Program-made: the position numbers and the translations under genes | In this document: piece by piece, positions 42,889 to 55,184 of the stretch | Layout: every line of letters starts with the position of its first letter | Position numbering within the stretch: the stretch's first letter is position 1 | Notes under the pieces: generated by a model | The model's input: the letters and a program-made list of their open reading frames with translations, nothing else | What the model was told of the DNA's origin: nothing | Database searches by the model: none | DNA from: Blumeriella jaapii | Taxonomy: Eukaryota; Ascomycota; Leotiomycetes; Helotiales; Drepanopezizaceae | Reading direction: 5' to 3' | Assembly (NCBI GenBank): GCA_009599575.1 | Contig: VWND01000064.1 | Location: 310,001 to 374,000 of the forward strand | Length of the DNA stretch: 64,000 nt

Positions 42889-44771
42889 CTCAAGTGCAAA
42901 AATCAAGCTTGAAAGGCTAAAATTTGCAAAAGCAAGAATTCCTTGAAAAAACATTAGTATGTAATATCCTTCTGATTCCCAGTCAATTTATCAAATTGGC
43001 TTTTCATTTCCCTTTATTATCCAGAAAGGTTCCTTTCAGTAAAAAACCATATTCTTCGTAGTCGGAAGCATACTTTAAAACTGAAAGCATGATTCCATGA
43101 TCTGTCCTTCTTTTCCTAAATTCTGCCCGAAGATTTAATAGAATTGAATATTATAATATTTCAGCGCGAAGGTTTTGATACGCAGGCATTTTCTCTTCTG
43201 ATCTTGTAACAAAATAAGCAATGCGTAAATAAAAAAGTTTTAGCTGATCGATATAAAATCGCTTTGGAATAAATTTCCGGTTCAACTGTTCCAACGTATA
43301 AAATCTTATATATTCTCCTCCGAAACCAAAAACTCGGAAAAGTCCTTTCTAAAATAGCTTCAGCTTTTGCTCTGCAACTGTATAATTATACAACATAACC
43401 AATAACCCTGGCATTAAAGTTTTTCAATCTCGGCATTTTCTTAAATGTATTATTTTGTCGTTGTTTCGTAATTTGGGTTACATTTTAAATAACTCCTTGC
43501 TTTATAACAATATATTTCAAAACTGCATCATTTTATTTTTTATAATCTGCTGAATTTGCATTCCAAAGTATATCAAAAAAAACCTTAATTAGTAAAAGTT
43601 TAATAAATAACTTCAGCGTAATATCCCGGAAAAGCCATATCTATAGCCGCTTTTGATTAATATTTTTTTTAAATATTAAATAATAAGTATCCGAGAAAAG
43701 GAATTTCTTTTGCATTAACTTCGAAAGTTGTAATTTTAATTTTTTTTTTTAAATCTTCCACCAGTCTTTTCCAAAGCCTTTTGTACTATTCCTACAGCCT
43801 TTTCGGCCATACCAATCGATTTCTTTCGATGCAATAAAGGAATTAATTTATAAAACCTCTCTTTTTTCTACAAATTTTTTAATTATATCACCGAAATAAC
43901 TTCCTGGATCAACGTAAAATCCGATCGGACATTTATTTGTCTAAAATAATAAAATAAAGCTTTTGATTACTTATTCTGAATTTGGTAAAAAACATAGGTA
44001 AATCCAGAAAAATCTCGAAAAATAATCGATCATAAATAATAAAAACTTACATTCTGGTGAAATTCCAAAAAAAAGGCTATAAAAATCAGCTCCCAACAAT
44101 TCCATAAAACCTGAAATTATTACACTTAACAATAATTAAAATTTGTTAGCAATCCCAAACTTCGCATATTATAAGCATCCTTTAATATAAAAGCATACAT
44201 CCTAAATAATGTTTGGCCATCAAACATTTCTTAATTTTTTAATAATAATCGTTGCTGCAAAATAATCTCTTTAATTATATACAGCTACTAAAGCTTTAGC
44301 CACCTGGCCGGAAACTAAACACCTTTTGTAAACACCTTTCCACTCGTACCAAAAAGCGTTGTTTTCCCATTTATATTTAAATGCTTTGCGTTGTAATTGT
44401 ATTCTTCGGATTTTGTTATAATTTGTCTGGTATTTTTATCGGTAAAAGTATTTAAAAACGTTTAAATATCAAAAGCAATCTTCGTACGCTCGTTCTAAGT
44501 CCATAATAATAGCAAATATTAATCTTGCAATACTTTTATTTTTTGGCAGTAATAACACTTCTGCAAATGGAACTTCGGGCTCTAATTCTAGCATATAATC
44601 CTCTCCTTCTATTTTTTTCCTAAAAATAATATTAAATTAATATCGGATAAAAAAATTCTTACTAATTATTAAATCGCAAATGGTTGCATTATTTTTCGGA
44701 TACTTTCAACTTTTATTTTCTCTGATTGTACCAAAAGATCCGCAATTTCTTTCAATAGCTTTTTATAGCCA

Positions 44772-45206
44772 TTAATTCCGTCTTTTCAAATCCATACTTT
44801 TTTCCTTGTTATTTAATGCTCCATATCTATTTAAATCTGCTTCCGAGCAGTTTTGACCAAAGAAAATGGTTTTTAATAAAGCATCAGCCATCTTATTTCT
44901 GAAACCTTTAATATAATAAATTATCATATTCAAAACTCTTATTTCAGCTGCTGCCCATCGGGCATAAATTCTTTTATAAATAAACTTAGATGAAAAAAAG
45001 TGTATTAAAAAAGTATAATCAATATATAAAATAAAAGATTCGTCGCAGCGCATCATATAAAAATACTTTCTGCAATACTCGATCATAACTAATAGCTTTT
45101 TCTTATATGTTTCGTAGTTTTGTTGAGTTTTAATAAATAAAAAACTGTCGTATAATAATAAAACTGATGCAGAGACTCTCTTTTTTGCCGTTGAAATATA
45201 TAGCAT
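44772..45206 (-). pseudogene. Retrotransposon pol fragment (RNase H region)
   Basis: Segments NYETYKKKLLVMIEYCRKYFYMMRC and ARWAAAEIRVLNMIIYYIKGFRNKMADALLK match the Ty3/gypsy RNase H region. Typical residues have been replaced by Lys, Ile, Phe and Tyr, as C-to-T change in the DNA produces. Confidence 0.75.
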
Positions 45207-46129
45207 TCACCGGCAAATGCCGATGCGTTCGTATATATTAAAACCGGCACCAATAGTATATAACCGCCCTTTTTTACCACTCGATTGCAACAATCTTTTA
45301 ATAAAAAAAAAAAAAACCATCTCAGAGGCTTTCTATTTCCAGAGCACGTTTCCAGTAAAACGATTTAATAATCTGGCAATTTCAGCAAAGTTTTTCATCC
45401 AATTCCTAATGATTTAAACTGCATCTAAAAATCTTCGTATTTCTGTTGTATTAATAAATACTGGCCAGATTTTCAATGCTTCCGATCTTTTAACCTTAAT
45501 ATATGATTTTCCGGCTTTGTAACGGACTTTTAAAACCATAACCTTATTGTTAAACAAAATGCATTTCTTAAAAAAAAGTTTGAATTAATTCCATAACAAA
45601 CGAAATAACAAATAATCTCTCAAAAATGCAAAAGCTTTCTCAAAGTTAGCACTTCCGTTGAAAATATTATTTATATAAAAGCCCAGTTTCTGCAATTCAA
45701 AGTCTTTTCTTATAAAATAAAAAAAAAACAGTAACGGTTTCGAATCATTGTATCTTTTATTAATTACCCGTTGAGATTTCGGTATATCTTCGAATATAAT
45801 CTTTATCAGTTCGATATAAAAAAAAGCGCTGAAAGCTCTTTCTTAAAACATTCTGATAGGCTGCATTTGTAAATAATCAAAAGCTGAAAAAGCATATACA
45901 TGCCTGTCTTCTGAATAGATTTAAACATTTTAATAACCGTGTTTTAAATTAAATTAACTAAAAACCTTATAAAACGGATTGCTAAAATACGCTGCACAAT
46001 TATTAAATCCGATTAATATGCAACCAAGTTTTTTTTTTTCTTGATTTTAAAATAGTCGAATATAACTCGATATTCTTCTTTTCCAAATCGGAATTTAATA
46101 AACTTATTTATAAAATAAAAATAACTGTT

Positions 46130-46657
46130 CTAATCAGATAGCCTGCCATTGGCCATATAAGTAAATTCGAAAATGCCATAACGAATCCTCTTATTCAGCG
46201 TCTTGTTTAGCCAAGCCAATTTAATGAAAGTGTATCTTCGAAATGCATTATCGGCTATTAATAATGCGTTTGCAAAAATTCTGTATCGATATATATACAA
46301 ATTTGTATACGAAAACTTACTAAAGCCGGTGCTATTAACTTCTCGATATATATATATCAATTTCTGTACGTTTTTTAATCTGTTTGTAAAAATTCCATTT
46401 CCAAACGTCAATCCACAAAAAATTGCCCATTTATCAAAAAAACATCGTCGAGAACTTTTTTTAATAATAGTCGTACTACTTTTTTTATTATCGGAAAAAA
46501 AAATAGCTTTCTCCGTCTCAAATGAAATTCTAATAAATTTGCAATTTAATTGCACTAGAAATAATGCTATTAATAATCCTCTCAATGCAATGCGTTTTGT
46601 AAATTGTGTAATTACAATAAAAATCAATAAATAGGGTTCTGATATGCATTCTAGCAA
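46130..46657 (-). pseudogene. Possible reverse transcriptase fragment
   Basis: A decayed frame ends with RYGIFEFTYMANG, reminiscent of the RYGLFEYLVMPFG block of gypsy reverse transcriptases. It lies between gag and RNase H as expected. The upstream part is too altered to align by eye. Confidence 0.4.
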
Positions 46658-49100
46658 AAAATATTTAAATATAAGTACAAATAACTTAGGCTTTGCGAAT
46701 TAAAAACTGAAAATATCTTTTAAAAAAAAAAAAAAAAAATAAAGCTAGCTTTCCCCCCTTGTTATTGGTTAGTTTTCCGCCATCCCTAAAGCGATGCCCA
46801 AATCCTAGTTTTCCGAAAAATAAATATTATTCGAATCATCTGATATAAAATCTTTGTTATTAATTATATTAACATTATTATCATCGGTCTCTTTCGAGTT
46901 TAATAAAAGACCGAATTTGATTATGAAGTTTTCGAAAGATTTTTTCGACTTGAAATTGGAATGAAAAACCAGGTTAATCCCCGTGGTAAGCATTTGGAAA
47001 GTTAGTTCTTACAGTATAATTCTTTTCTCTTTCTTTATATTGCCCCTAATTAAAATTCTGCTTTTAACAATATCAAAATAAACATTTATCATATAAAGCT
47101 ATAGCAATCCCAAGAAAAGCTGCAAAACATTATCTCTAAGCCCTAGTAATTTCCGAATAAAAGCATCCATATACCGCCAAATACCTTCCACACTTACATA
47201 CAAAATAACATATTTTAACAAATTATGGACCTTTCCGTCTGCAATCCTATAGGTAATATTCTTAATACCTTAAAACTTTAAAATAATAAGCTTCAATTTC
47301 AACTTTTTTATCAAACTCACCGAAATCAAAATAATATCTGAACCCTAATCAATAGAAGCCATACCCTTGGGCAAACTAACGTCGACTGTTTCACCTATCT
47401 CCTCAATGCGAATAATAGCTTGAACCTTCCAAGCCTTGTCGTTTGAGTGAATTCTAGGGGCTACTGCTTTTAATCCTATGCTCATTTAATAAAATATGGC
47501 TTAAACAAAAGATTCAATTGCAATTGGTCGTGTTGCAAATAATATAGCTGGTATAATAATAATAATTAAAATAATATTAACATTTTTTTTGGTCTTTCGG
47601 TCATTTCGTTTAATACTGAGCTTTCGGAATTGTTTTAAGACTTTTGGTAATAATTGAAATAATTTAAAAAGATTAATTATAATTTCAAACTTGATTGCCA
47701 AATTTTTATAATTAATAGAACCTTTTTCTGCTCGACCTATAATATCTCGTAGCTCTCGAAGCTTTCTCGCAGCAAAAGCCACGGAAGCAATAAAAGCATT
47801 GTTAGTTTTTCTGAAAACGAAAACTTATTTAATAGCATCCATATCTTTTAAGAATACAGCCACTCTTTGTCTTTTTTTTTTTGCTCGGATAGCTATAAAA
47901 AAACGTTCAGATAAATGCCCTTTAAAAAAAATAAATCTCTCGTCATCCTCCATTCGGTACATCAAATTATTTTCTATTTTAAATACTCTAAAATTAAAGT
48001 TCTGATTAAAAAAAAATTCGTTTTCAACTAAAGCATTTCGGCTACCTGCGTATTAGAAAAAGCTTATGCAAATGTTTTTCTAATCTTAATAAAATAATAT
48101 AATAAATATTATTAGGTCTGATAATAGCAATAATAAGTCCTGGTATAAATCAATCACTTTTGTTTAAAATTTATCCATAATCTTAAGCATATTAGCGGAA
48201 ACAAATCGATCTAAATAAAAAATAGCGATAAAATAGGCTCTTTTCCAGTCTGTCAGCCAAATGTTAATGCATTTTGATTTAATATAATCATATTAATCAT
48301 ATCCGACACAAAAAAGTCCGTTTTTGTCTTTATCGTATTAGCGTGATTTATTAACAAAAAGATTTTTAAACTCAGATACAAGCTTCAAAAGTACGATTAG
48401 GCGTTGTTAAGATAATTAAAAGTTTCGGATGTTTTGATTATTACTATTATTATAATTTCCGGAACGTCGATCCTTTTAATTGTTAAGTTATTATTATAAT
48501 AACTGTTATTAAAGATTGGTTACTTAGTATTGTATATTCTGTTAGCGGGCATTTTGTAAAAAAACGATTTGTGCAAGTCGTACGACTTGAAAAAAGACTA
48601 TCAATTGACCTTGAGAATAAATAATATAATTTTTATCCATATATAATGCTAATGCAATAGAAGCAGGCATTCCGAATTCTTTTTTCAATTATTTCCTCTA
48701 AGCTTTTGACGTAGCGCTTTTGTTTAATAAATAAAAGAACTTGGTTCTTAATTTTCAATACGGTTTCGGAAAGTAATAATACCTTATATGCTTTTTATAA
48801 ACATAAGTATAAAAAAACGTTGGTATTAAATGCATATAATCGTAATTTTTCATCTTTAATACCGATCACAAAAGCTTTAATAACGATCTTAAGAAAATGC
48901 CGATTCATATCCGTTTAATAAAAATCTAATAAAAAAGCATTATTTAACATGGATTTCTTCATATCTTTCGCGCCTAGTCTTTTCAACAACATAACTATTC
49001 GTAAATAATATTATATTAATATTTTATCTTTTTTCTGAGCCAATTCTCCGACTTTATCACTGGCATCAATTTCTCTCACCGGGTTCTGGTCAGCTGAATA

Positions 49101-49388
49101 CTAGGTTTTTAACCAGTTAATAACCTTTTGTTTCTTTATCTCGAAGCAACTCGATTTGTTCGCTAAAATGCTTCTCATCCTATAATTAAATTTAAACAGC
49201 CTTAATAATTCACCTTTTAGCAAAATAGCAATTGCACGTAAATACAAAGCAGGTTCGGAGTTAAAAAACCCGAAAATCTCAAAGTCATAATCCAAACGAT
49301 CAAGCCACTCTTCAGCAAATATATCGCCCGTAAAGTCACTTAACTTATCAAATCTAAATAAAAATAATGCCGGCATAATTAATAGCAT
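49101..49388 (-). pseudogene. Retrotransposon gag fragment
   Basis: The frame contains FDKLSDFTGDIFAEEWLDRLDYDFEIFGF and SEPALYLRAIAILLKGELLRLF, the shape of a fungal Ty3/gypsy gag capsid (LxxFxGxxxxEWLxRL...ALYLRAxAxLxGxA). It lies just inside the 5' LTR on the minus strand. Confidence 0.65.
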
Positions 49389-49873
49389 ATTAGGAACTAA
49401 AATAAATATGATGCTAATTAGTAATATTTTCTGATATATCGTTAACGAGTATTAAAATAATATATATAATAATAATAAGTCTTTCTTTTTTATTAAGTCT
49501 TTCTCTTTTCTTATAATTAATAATCTTTCTTTCAGATGTGTTGCTATTACTAATACGAGTTTTCTCGTGTTTTTCTTTCTACTTTTAAAAGTCGGTATTT
49601 TCGCGGGTGTTTCGGATAATAACTTTTGTATTATGGTTTCTTTTTCTCTTCCGAAGTCTTTAAGTAGAAAGCTTTTTCCCTTTAAATTGTGTTTAGCAAA
49701 TTCTTTTCTTCTTATATGGATAAGTCACGTGCTTACCTACACAATTCCAGATGAGTTCTATTAAAGTCTTTGTTCTTCTTTCTATCGTATCATTAGCGTT
49801 ATATTAATGGTCGAATATATATGCAAAAGAGGCAATGTTTTTTGCAATAAAAAAAAAGGTCAAAAGCCTTGTA

Positions 49874-49896
49874 TTCGAATCCCTGCGTCGGTCGCC
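49874..49896 (-). promoter_or_regulatory. tRNA primer-binding site of the LTR element
   Basis: On the plus strand this reads TTCGAATCC, CTGCGTCGG, TCGCC, with the next base A completing CCA. That is the whole 3' end of a tRNA from the T loop through the acceptor stem to CCA. It abuts the 5' LTR. The primer tRNA identity was not determined. Confidence 0.8.
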
Positions 49897-50028
49897 AGAA
49901 AAATGGGACAAAGTAGTTTTTGAGATCGGGGATGTATTGTTCTAAAAGAATGGAGGTCTCAGAAAAGTTTAAGTACAGATTGTGCGGGTCCGTGCCCTTA
50001 GTCTCGCTTGATGCCTCAGGCCACAACA
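49897..50028 (-). repeat. 5' LTR (132 bp)
   Basis: It starts TGTTGTGGCC on the minus strand and ends CATTTTTCT directly against the primer-binding site. It is the partner of 41363-41494. Confidence 0.88.
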
Positions 50029-50033
50029 GTGGT
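50029..50033. repeat. Right 5-bp target duplication (GTGGT)
   Basis: Identical to 41358-41362. Joining the two sides restores the pre-insertion site upstream of the MFS gene. Confidence 0.85.
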
Positions 50034-52504
50034 GGAGCGATCCCGAGAGGGTCGGGGACGCGCTCCCCCTCCTCTCCTTCTCCCCGGCCAGGGTATCTGG
50101 TCGTGAGTCCATCGTTGCGCCTCGAGGTTGGGCCGAAGCGACGTCTGCGACACGGGCGTGGTGGCCGCGAAGGACGCGGGGTGGATGGGGATGACGAAGG
50201 ACCAGCTTTTTCACTTTTCCCTTTTCGCTTTTCCCTTTTCGCTTTTCGCTTTGCTTTTCGATTTTCACTTTTCCACTTGGTCCACTTTTGCACATGGACG
50301 GACGCTGGCAGCTTTTAAGTAGGTGTGAGAAGAGAAGGCTGTTGACACCACATGCCTTGGCGCGGAAGGCAGGATAGGCAGGATAGGAACATCGCTCTGG
50401 ACGTGAGGGTGCGGCGGGCACGCAACCAAGCTTGGTGCTGACACTCGATCGTTACGGGACGTGTGTACGTGCCGGACGTAGATACAGTCCTGTCCTGTAG
50501 TACTTGCTGTCTGTCAGGCAGCGAGCCTGTCTCACGTAGAGTACAGTCCAGTACAGTCCAGTCCAGTCCTATTGACGTTCTCTGTTGACTGTTGACTGTT
50601 GACTGTTGATACGTGCTCGGGCTCCTGGTTGGCCGCACACGACACGCTACTGTGCCAGCGCGCGCGGCGGGGATGATTCATCAAGAGGCCAGCCGCGAGC
50701 ACATCGTCGCCGCTTTGGGTCGGGACTGGCGAGGAGCCGATCTGACTGCAGTCGGGGTATTGACATGCACATGTAGGTAGACTTTACATAAACTTCTACA
50801 TTCACTTTTACACAGTACATACACTTTTACATGCACATCTACGTACACTTCTGCATGCACTTCTACATACTTTTTTACATACGGATGTATTGTATATACA
50901 CTTTTACATATACGTCTTTATTCCCTTTTACATACACTTCTACATACACTTTTACATAAACTTCTACATTAACTTCTATCCCCTTCTACATCCCCTTCCA
51001 CATCTCCTTCTACCTCTCCTTCTACCTCCCCTTCTACCTCCCCTTCTACCTCCCCTTCTACCTCCAACAGACATGCTTGCGTCAAGACCGTGGCCTTGGA
51101 ACCCTCCACCCGGGGCACGGGGTTGGCGATCAATGTCAACATCCACATCCACCTCTACACACGCTGCCGCAACACCCTGCTGTGCCGTCGGTACGGGACC
51201 GCTTCAGATGATGGATTCTCTTGAAACCGTCGCACAACGCCGGAAGATCTCGGTGGACCCAGCTGCTGCAGATCGCCCCCCCCCCCCCCCCCCCCCACGC
51301 ATCATGTGTCGATCGATCTTATCTGTGCTCCGGCGCACTGCCTGCCCGAGAGCTTTGCAGGCTCGTCGCGGCCCCTTGGAGCGGGCCCGATGGCATCGAT
51401 CGGCCTCCGGTACGGTACACACATACAGTACTTCCGGGTCCGAGAGAACGCATCCCTAAAGGCCACGACGGGCTAAGCGTCTTCCGGTGGAAAGTAGTCC
51501 GGTGCTTACAGTTCTGTACACATGTAGCTGCTTTCGCTGCGGCGTCAAACGGTGCAAGAGCCTTGCTCTGACTCAGCAGCCCGTGCTTGGCTCTCTGTGC
51601 ATGGTCAGATGTCATCGCCAACAGCCAACTCTTCTTCTGCTTATTCTTCTTCTTCTTCTACTTCTTCTTCTTCTACTTCTTCTTCTTCTACTTCTTCTTC
51701 TTAATCTTCTTCTCGCATCATCACCGTGCCATCTCGACCTTGTCCCTTCTCCGCATCGCCCATCACGCGTTCGCTCCAGACCACGCTGGCTGGCACCACC
51801 TATCCATCCGTGCGGTGCCTGGCTCCGTCAAATCCTTTCTCACAACCGCACCAACGTCAACCTTGAGACGAAAGTTCCGCACACGAGTGGGATGGCGGCG
51901 AAGCCTGTCATGGCGGCGAAGCCTGTCATGGCGAAAGCATCATCACGACTGCCTTGGGATGTCTCGGTTCTATGCCCCGATCGATCTCTCGATGAGTTTG
52001 CTACACAACCCCAATTCGCAATCCCATGCTCGACTCACCCTCCTTCTAACCGCTCCCACCACGTGCAGTGTACCGGCGACGGCAGGACCGTGTAGTAAGT
52101 ATAGCGACGTCTACTCCGTAGCTACTCAAGAGAATCCAGGCCCATCGTCCCGTCCCGTCCGCCGCTTCCTCGAATCCACGTCCTCGGACCGAGCACCACC
52201 GGGACAAGGCAACGAGCGCAGGAAGAGCGGCTCGAGGAGGTGCCTCCCCATCTCACCTGGGGTCTCCATCGCCACCTCCCACCGGAGACGAAGACAGAGA
52301 CAACACATTCACGGGGCCGGCTCGCGACTACGCGTCCACCGTGCCAGTCGGGAGATCGCGGTGGCCTTCTCGCCGTGAAGAAGGAGAGTGCGTAAGGAGC
52401 CATTCGAGCTCGCGAATCGTGACTCGAGAACGCTCATCACATCTCGTCACGGGCAAGGGAAGGGCAAGGGGAAGGAGTGTGTGTTTACTTCCCTCTGTAC
52501 CCAC
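50034..52504. other. Displaced MFS upstream region, then repeat-rich non-coding DNA
   Basis: Bases just after 50034 are the original upstream region of the MFS exporter, now 8.7 kb away. Further on are CTTTTCCC repeats (50205-50280), ACTTCTACAT repeats (50780-51065), a poly-C run (51271-51292) and CTT repeats (51629-51705). I recognise no gene; long frames here arise from simple repeats. Confidence 0.5.
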
Positions 52505-53560
52505 TTCTTTTTACCCCTCGAATATGCGACGTGCAACACGGATCCAAATGGAAGTCATGATCCTTACTATTCGTACTATAACCCACTTACTGTACCTGTC
52601 TGTACTTTACCCCTCAGAATTGCGACGTGCAACACGGATCCAAATGAAAATCATGATCCTTACTATTCGTACTATAACCTACTTACTGTACCTGTCTGTA
52701 ATTTACCCCTCAGAATTGCGACGTGCAACACGGATCCAAATGAAAGTCATGATCCTTACTATTCGTACTATAACCTACTTACTGTATCTGTCTGTACTTT
52801 ACCCCTCGGAATTGCGACGTGCAATACGGATCCAAATGGAAATCATGACATGATTTATTTTTAATACGGGTTTTTGTTTACTTAGGTACTTACCTGTCTG
52901 TACCTTACCCCTCAAATATGCGACGTGCAACACGGATCCCAATGAAAGTCATGATTCTTACTATTCGTACTATAACCTACTTATTGTATCTGTTTGTACC
53001 TTACCCCTCGAATATGCGACGTGCAACACGGATCCAAATGGAAATCATGACATTATTCATTTTTAATACGGGTTTGTTTACTTACCTATATACTTACCTG
53101 TGTATACCTTACCTCTTAAACATGCGACATGCAACACGGATTCAAATGGAAATCATAATCTTTACAATTCGTACTATAACCCATTTACTGTATCTGTCTG
53201 TATTTTACCCCTCGAATATGCGACGTGCAACACGGATCCAATTGAAAATCATGATCCTTATTATTCGTACTATAACCTACTTAATGCTTCTGTCTGTACC
53301 TTTCCTTTTAAAATTGCGACGTGCAATACAGATCCAAATAGAAATCATAATATAATTTATTTTTAATACGGGTTTGTTTACTTACCACTTACCTGTCTGT
53401 ACCTTACCCCTCAAATTGCGACATGCAACACGGATCCAAATGGAAATCATGACACTATCCATATTATAACCTACTTACTGTACCTGTCTGTATCTTACCC
53501 CTCAAATTTTATCTGTCTGTACCTTACCCCTCAAACATGCGACGTGCAACACCGATCCCA
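52505..53560. repeat. 96-bp minisatellite, about ten diverged copies
   Basis: The landmark GCGACGTGCAACACGGATCC recurs at 52526, 52622, 52718 and 52814 (period 96), then at about 52921, 53016 and further with insertions and deletions, some units carrying a TTTTTAATACGGGTTT variant. Flanking text of each unit reads TACTGTACCTGTCTGTA and TTACCCCTC. Isolated relatives occur near 53680 and 53805. The 32-codon period keeps several frames open. Confidence 0.92.
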
Positions 53561-55184
53561 CACCCAGAACCATCATCTCACCCGCCGAACTAGCGACAGC
53601 ACGTCGTCGTCCCACGGAGGGGTATATAAGGTAAAAAACCACAGTACATCCCCCTCATCCTACCCCTCACCAGTGCGATGTGCAACACGGATCCCCCACC
53701 CGCCAAACCAAGACCTTATCACCGCCGGCATAAGACCAGCGGTATGTCCCGAATCGCAGAGAGCGGAGGACCTAAGAAAACATACCCTCTACCCCGCAAA
53801 CATGCGACGTGCAACACGCAGCGCGAAACGGCGTCACGGCGACGATAACCTCGGAAAACATCTCCTCCCCAGACGGCGAGTAGATAGGTATCGCGTCGGG
53901 AAACCAAGATCCTCCTCCTCCTCCTCCTCCTCCGTACATGCACCAGCTACCCCGCAGGTACCGTATCGCGAAACGAGGTCGAGCCACGATGCCCTCGGAA
54001 AGGAGCGCGTCAACCACAGGAAGAGGAATATTCATGTACCCTTACTGTACCCGGACCCCGCAGACGGGCGGCAGACACCCTCTGCCACGGGCCACGCCGA
54101 ACGGGGCGGCGGGAGGGTGGGCGAGATGGACGATCGATGGATGCCAAAGCGACGTGAGGAAGGTGGGGGAGGCTTCGGCGGACCTGGAAACCCCTTGGGC
54201 GAGGAAGAAGTTCTATCCCTCTATCTATCTACTGTGCGGGGCATCTCCGTCTGCGTGCGGTGCAGTAGGTCTCGGTACAGTAGGTCAACATTCACATGGT
54301 GATGTGCACGAGTACCGTAGGTACAATCGTCGCATCCTTCCTCCCTGCATACACACCTACCTTGTACAGTACAGTAGTATACCGAACCAAACATCATGTT
54401 GTTTAACGGCAGGTAGGGCGAAGCCACCCCGAGCCTCTCGTCGGACATGGGATGTGCGAAGCTGGGGGTGTTTACATACAGTATAGACCAGAGAGCCGCG
54501 AGAAAGCAGTGTGGTGATGGGGAAGAAGTGTGTGACAACCTCTACCAGGAAGAGACGTCATCTCTACTGTACATACAGTCCTATCTATGACTTGGCTCAC
54601 AAGTCGCGGTCGAAATGATGATATCGTCGTCTTTTCTCCCTCCCCCTCCCTCCCCCTCCCTCCCACTTGGTGACAGACCGATGTGCAGCGAGTCGTAAAG
54701 ACGACCGCCGCGCCGACGATCTCGCACCGATCAGAAGCACAGACAGCCACCCGGAGCGGAGCCGTCGCAGCTGTCAGGATGTCGATGATCTGCAAGCGAC
54801 GGGTGAGGTGGTCGTCACGGCGTGGTGGGTTGATGTCATGGATTCTGCGGCTTCAGCTTCAGCTTCAGGTTCGGCTTCAGCCTCAGCCTCAGCCGCAACC
54901 TCAGCTTTCCCCCCCTCATATATTATATCCGAGACCGTCCGCGCCGAACCAGGCCCCTCTGTGCCCAGCATCTTCGCGCAACAGCTGCTGTACAGTACTG
55001 TACAGTATCTATCCGGCGTCTCGTCCGACGTCTCCCCTCCCCGCACGCGGCCCCTCCCGATGATTGCGACGCAGGACGTACTTCTTCTACTGTATGTACC
55101 TACCTACAGTACGGTACGACGGTACGGCCCACGCACTCCGGCGAAATCACCACATGAACGACGCGCAGCAGCAGCAGCACCAGA
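53561..55184. other. Repeat-rich non-coding DNA
   Basis: It holds stray minisatellite landmarks (53680, 53805), a CTC run (53909-53932), a TCCCTCCCCC run (54640-54662), a CTTCAG microsatellite (54848-54900) and GTACTGTAC palindromes (54363, 54570, 54988, 55090). No gene is recognised. Confidence 0.5.

Larger units (their letters stand above)
41363..50028 (-). mobile_element. Ty3/gypsy LTR retrotransposon, AT-rich and dead, with nested LINE
   Basis: The 8666-bp element is bounded by 132-bp LTRs and a 5-bp duplication GTGGT. On the minus strand the order is 5' LTR, tRNA primer-binding site (49874-49896), a gag-like fragment (49101-49388), a possible reverse transcriptase fragment (46130-46657), an RNase H fragment (44772-45206) and 3' LTR. 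A purine-rich AGAAAAGGATT lies just before the 3' LTR, as expected for a polypurine tract. The interior is extremely AT-rich with stops in every frame, the hallmark of heavy RIP. Integrase was not recognised in the decayed 42.9-44.7 kb part. The LINE at 41529-42874 is a later insertion and accounts for 1.36 kb. Confidence 0.87.

Noticed and set aside
52341..53355. Several plus-strand open frames of 145-170 codons
   Set aside because: They follow the 96-bp minisatellite, whose period is a multiple of three.
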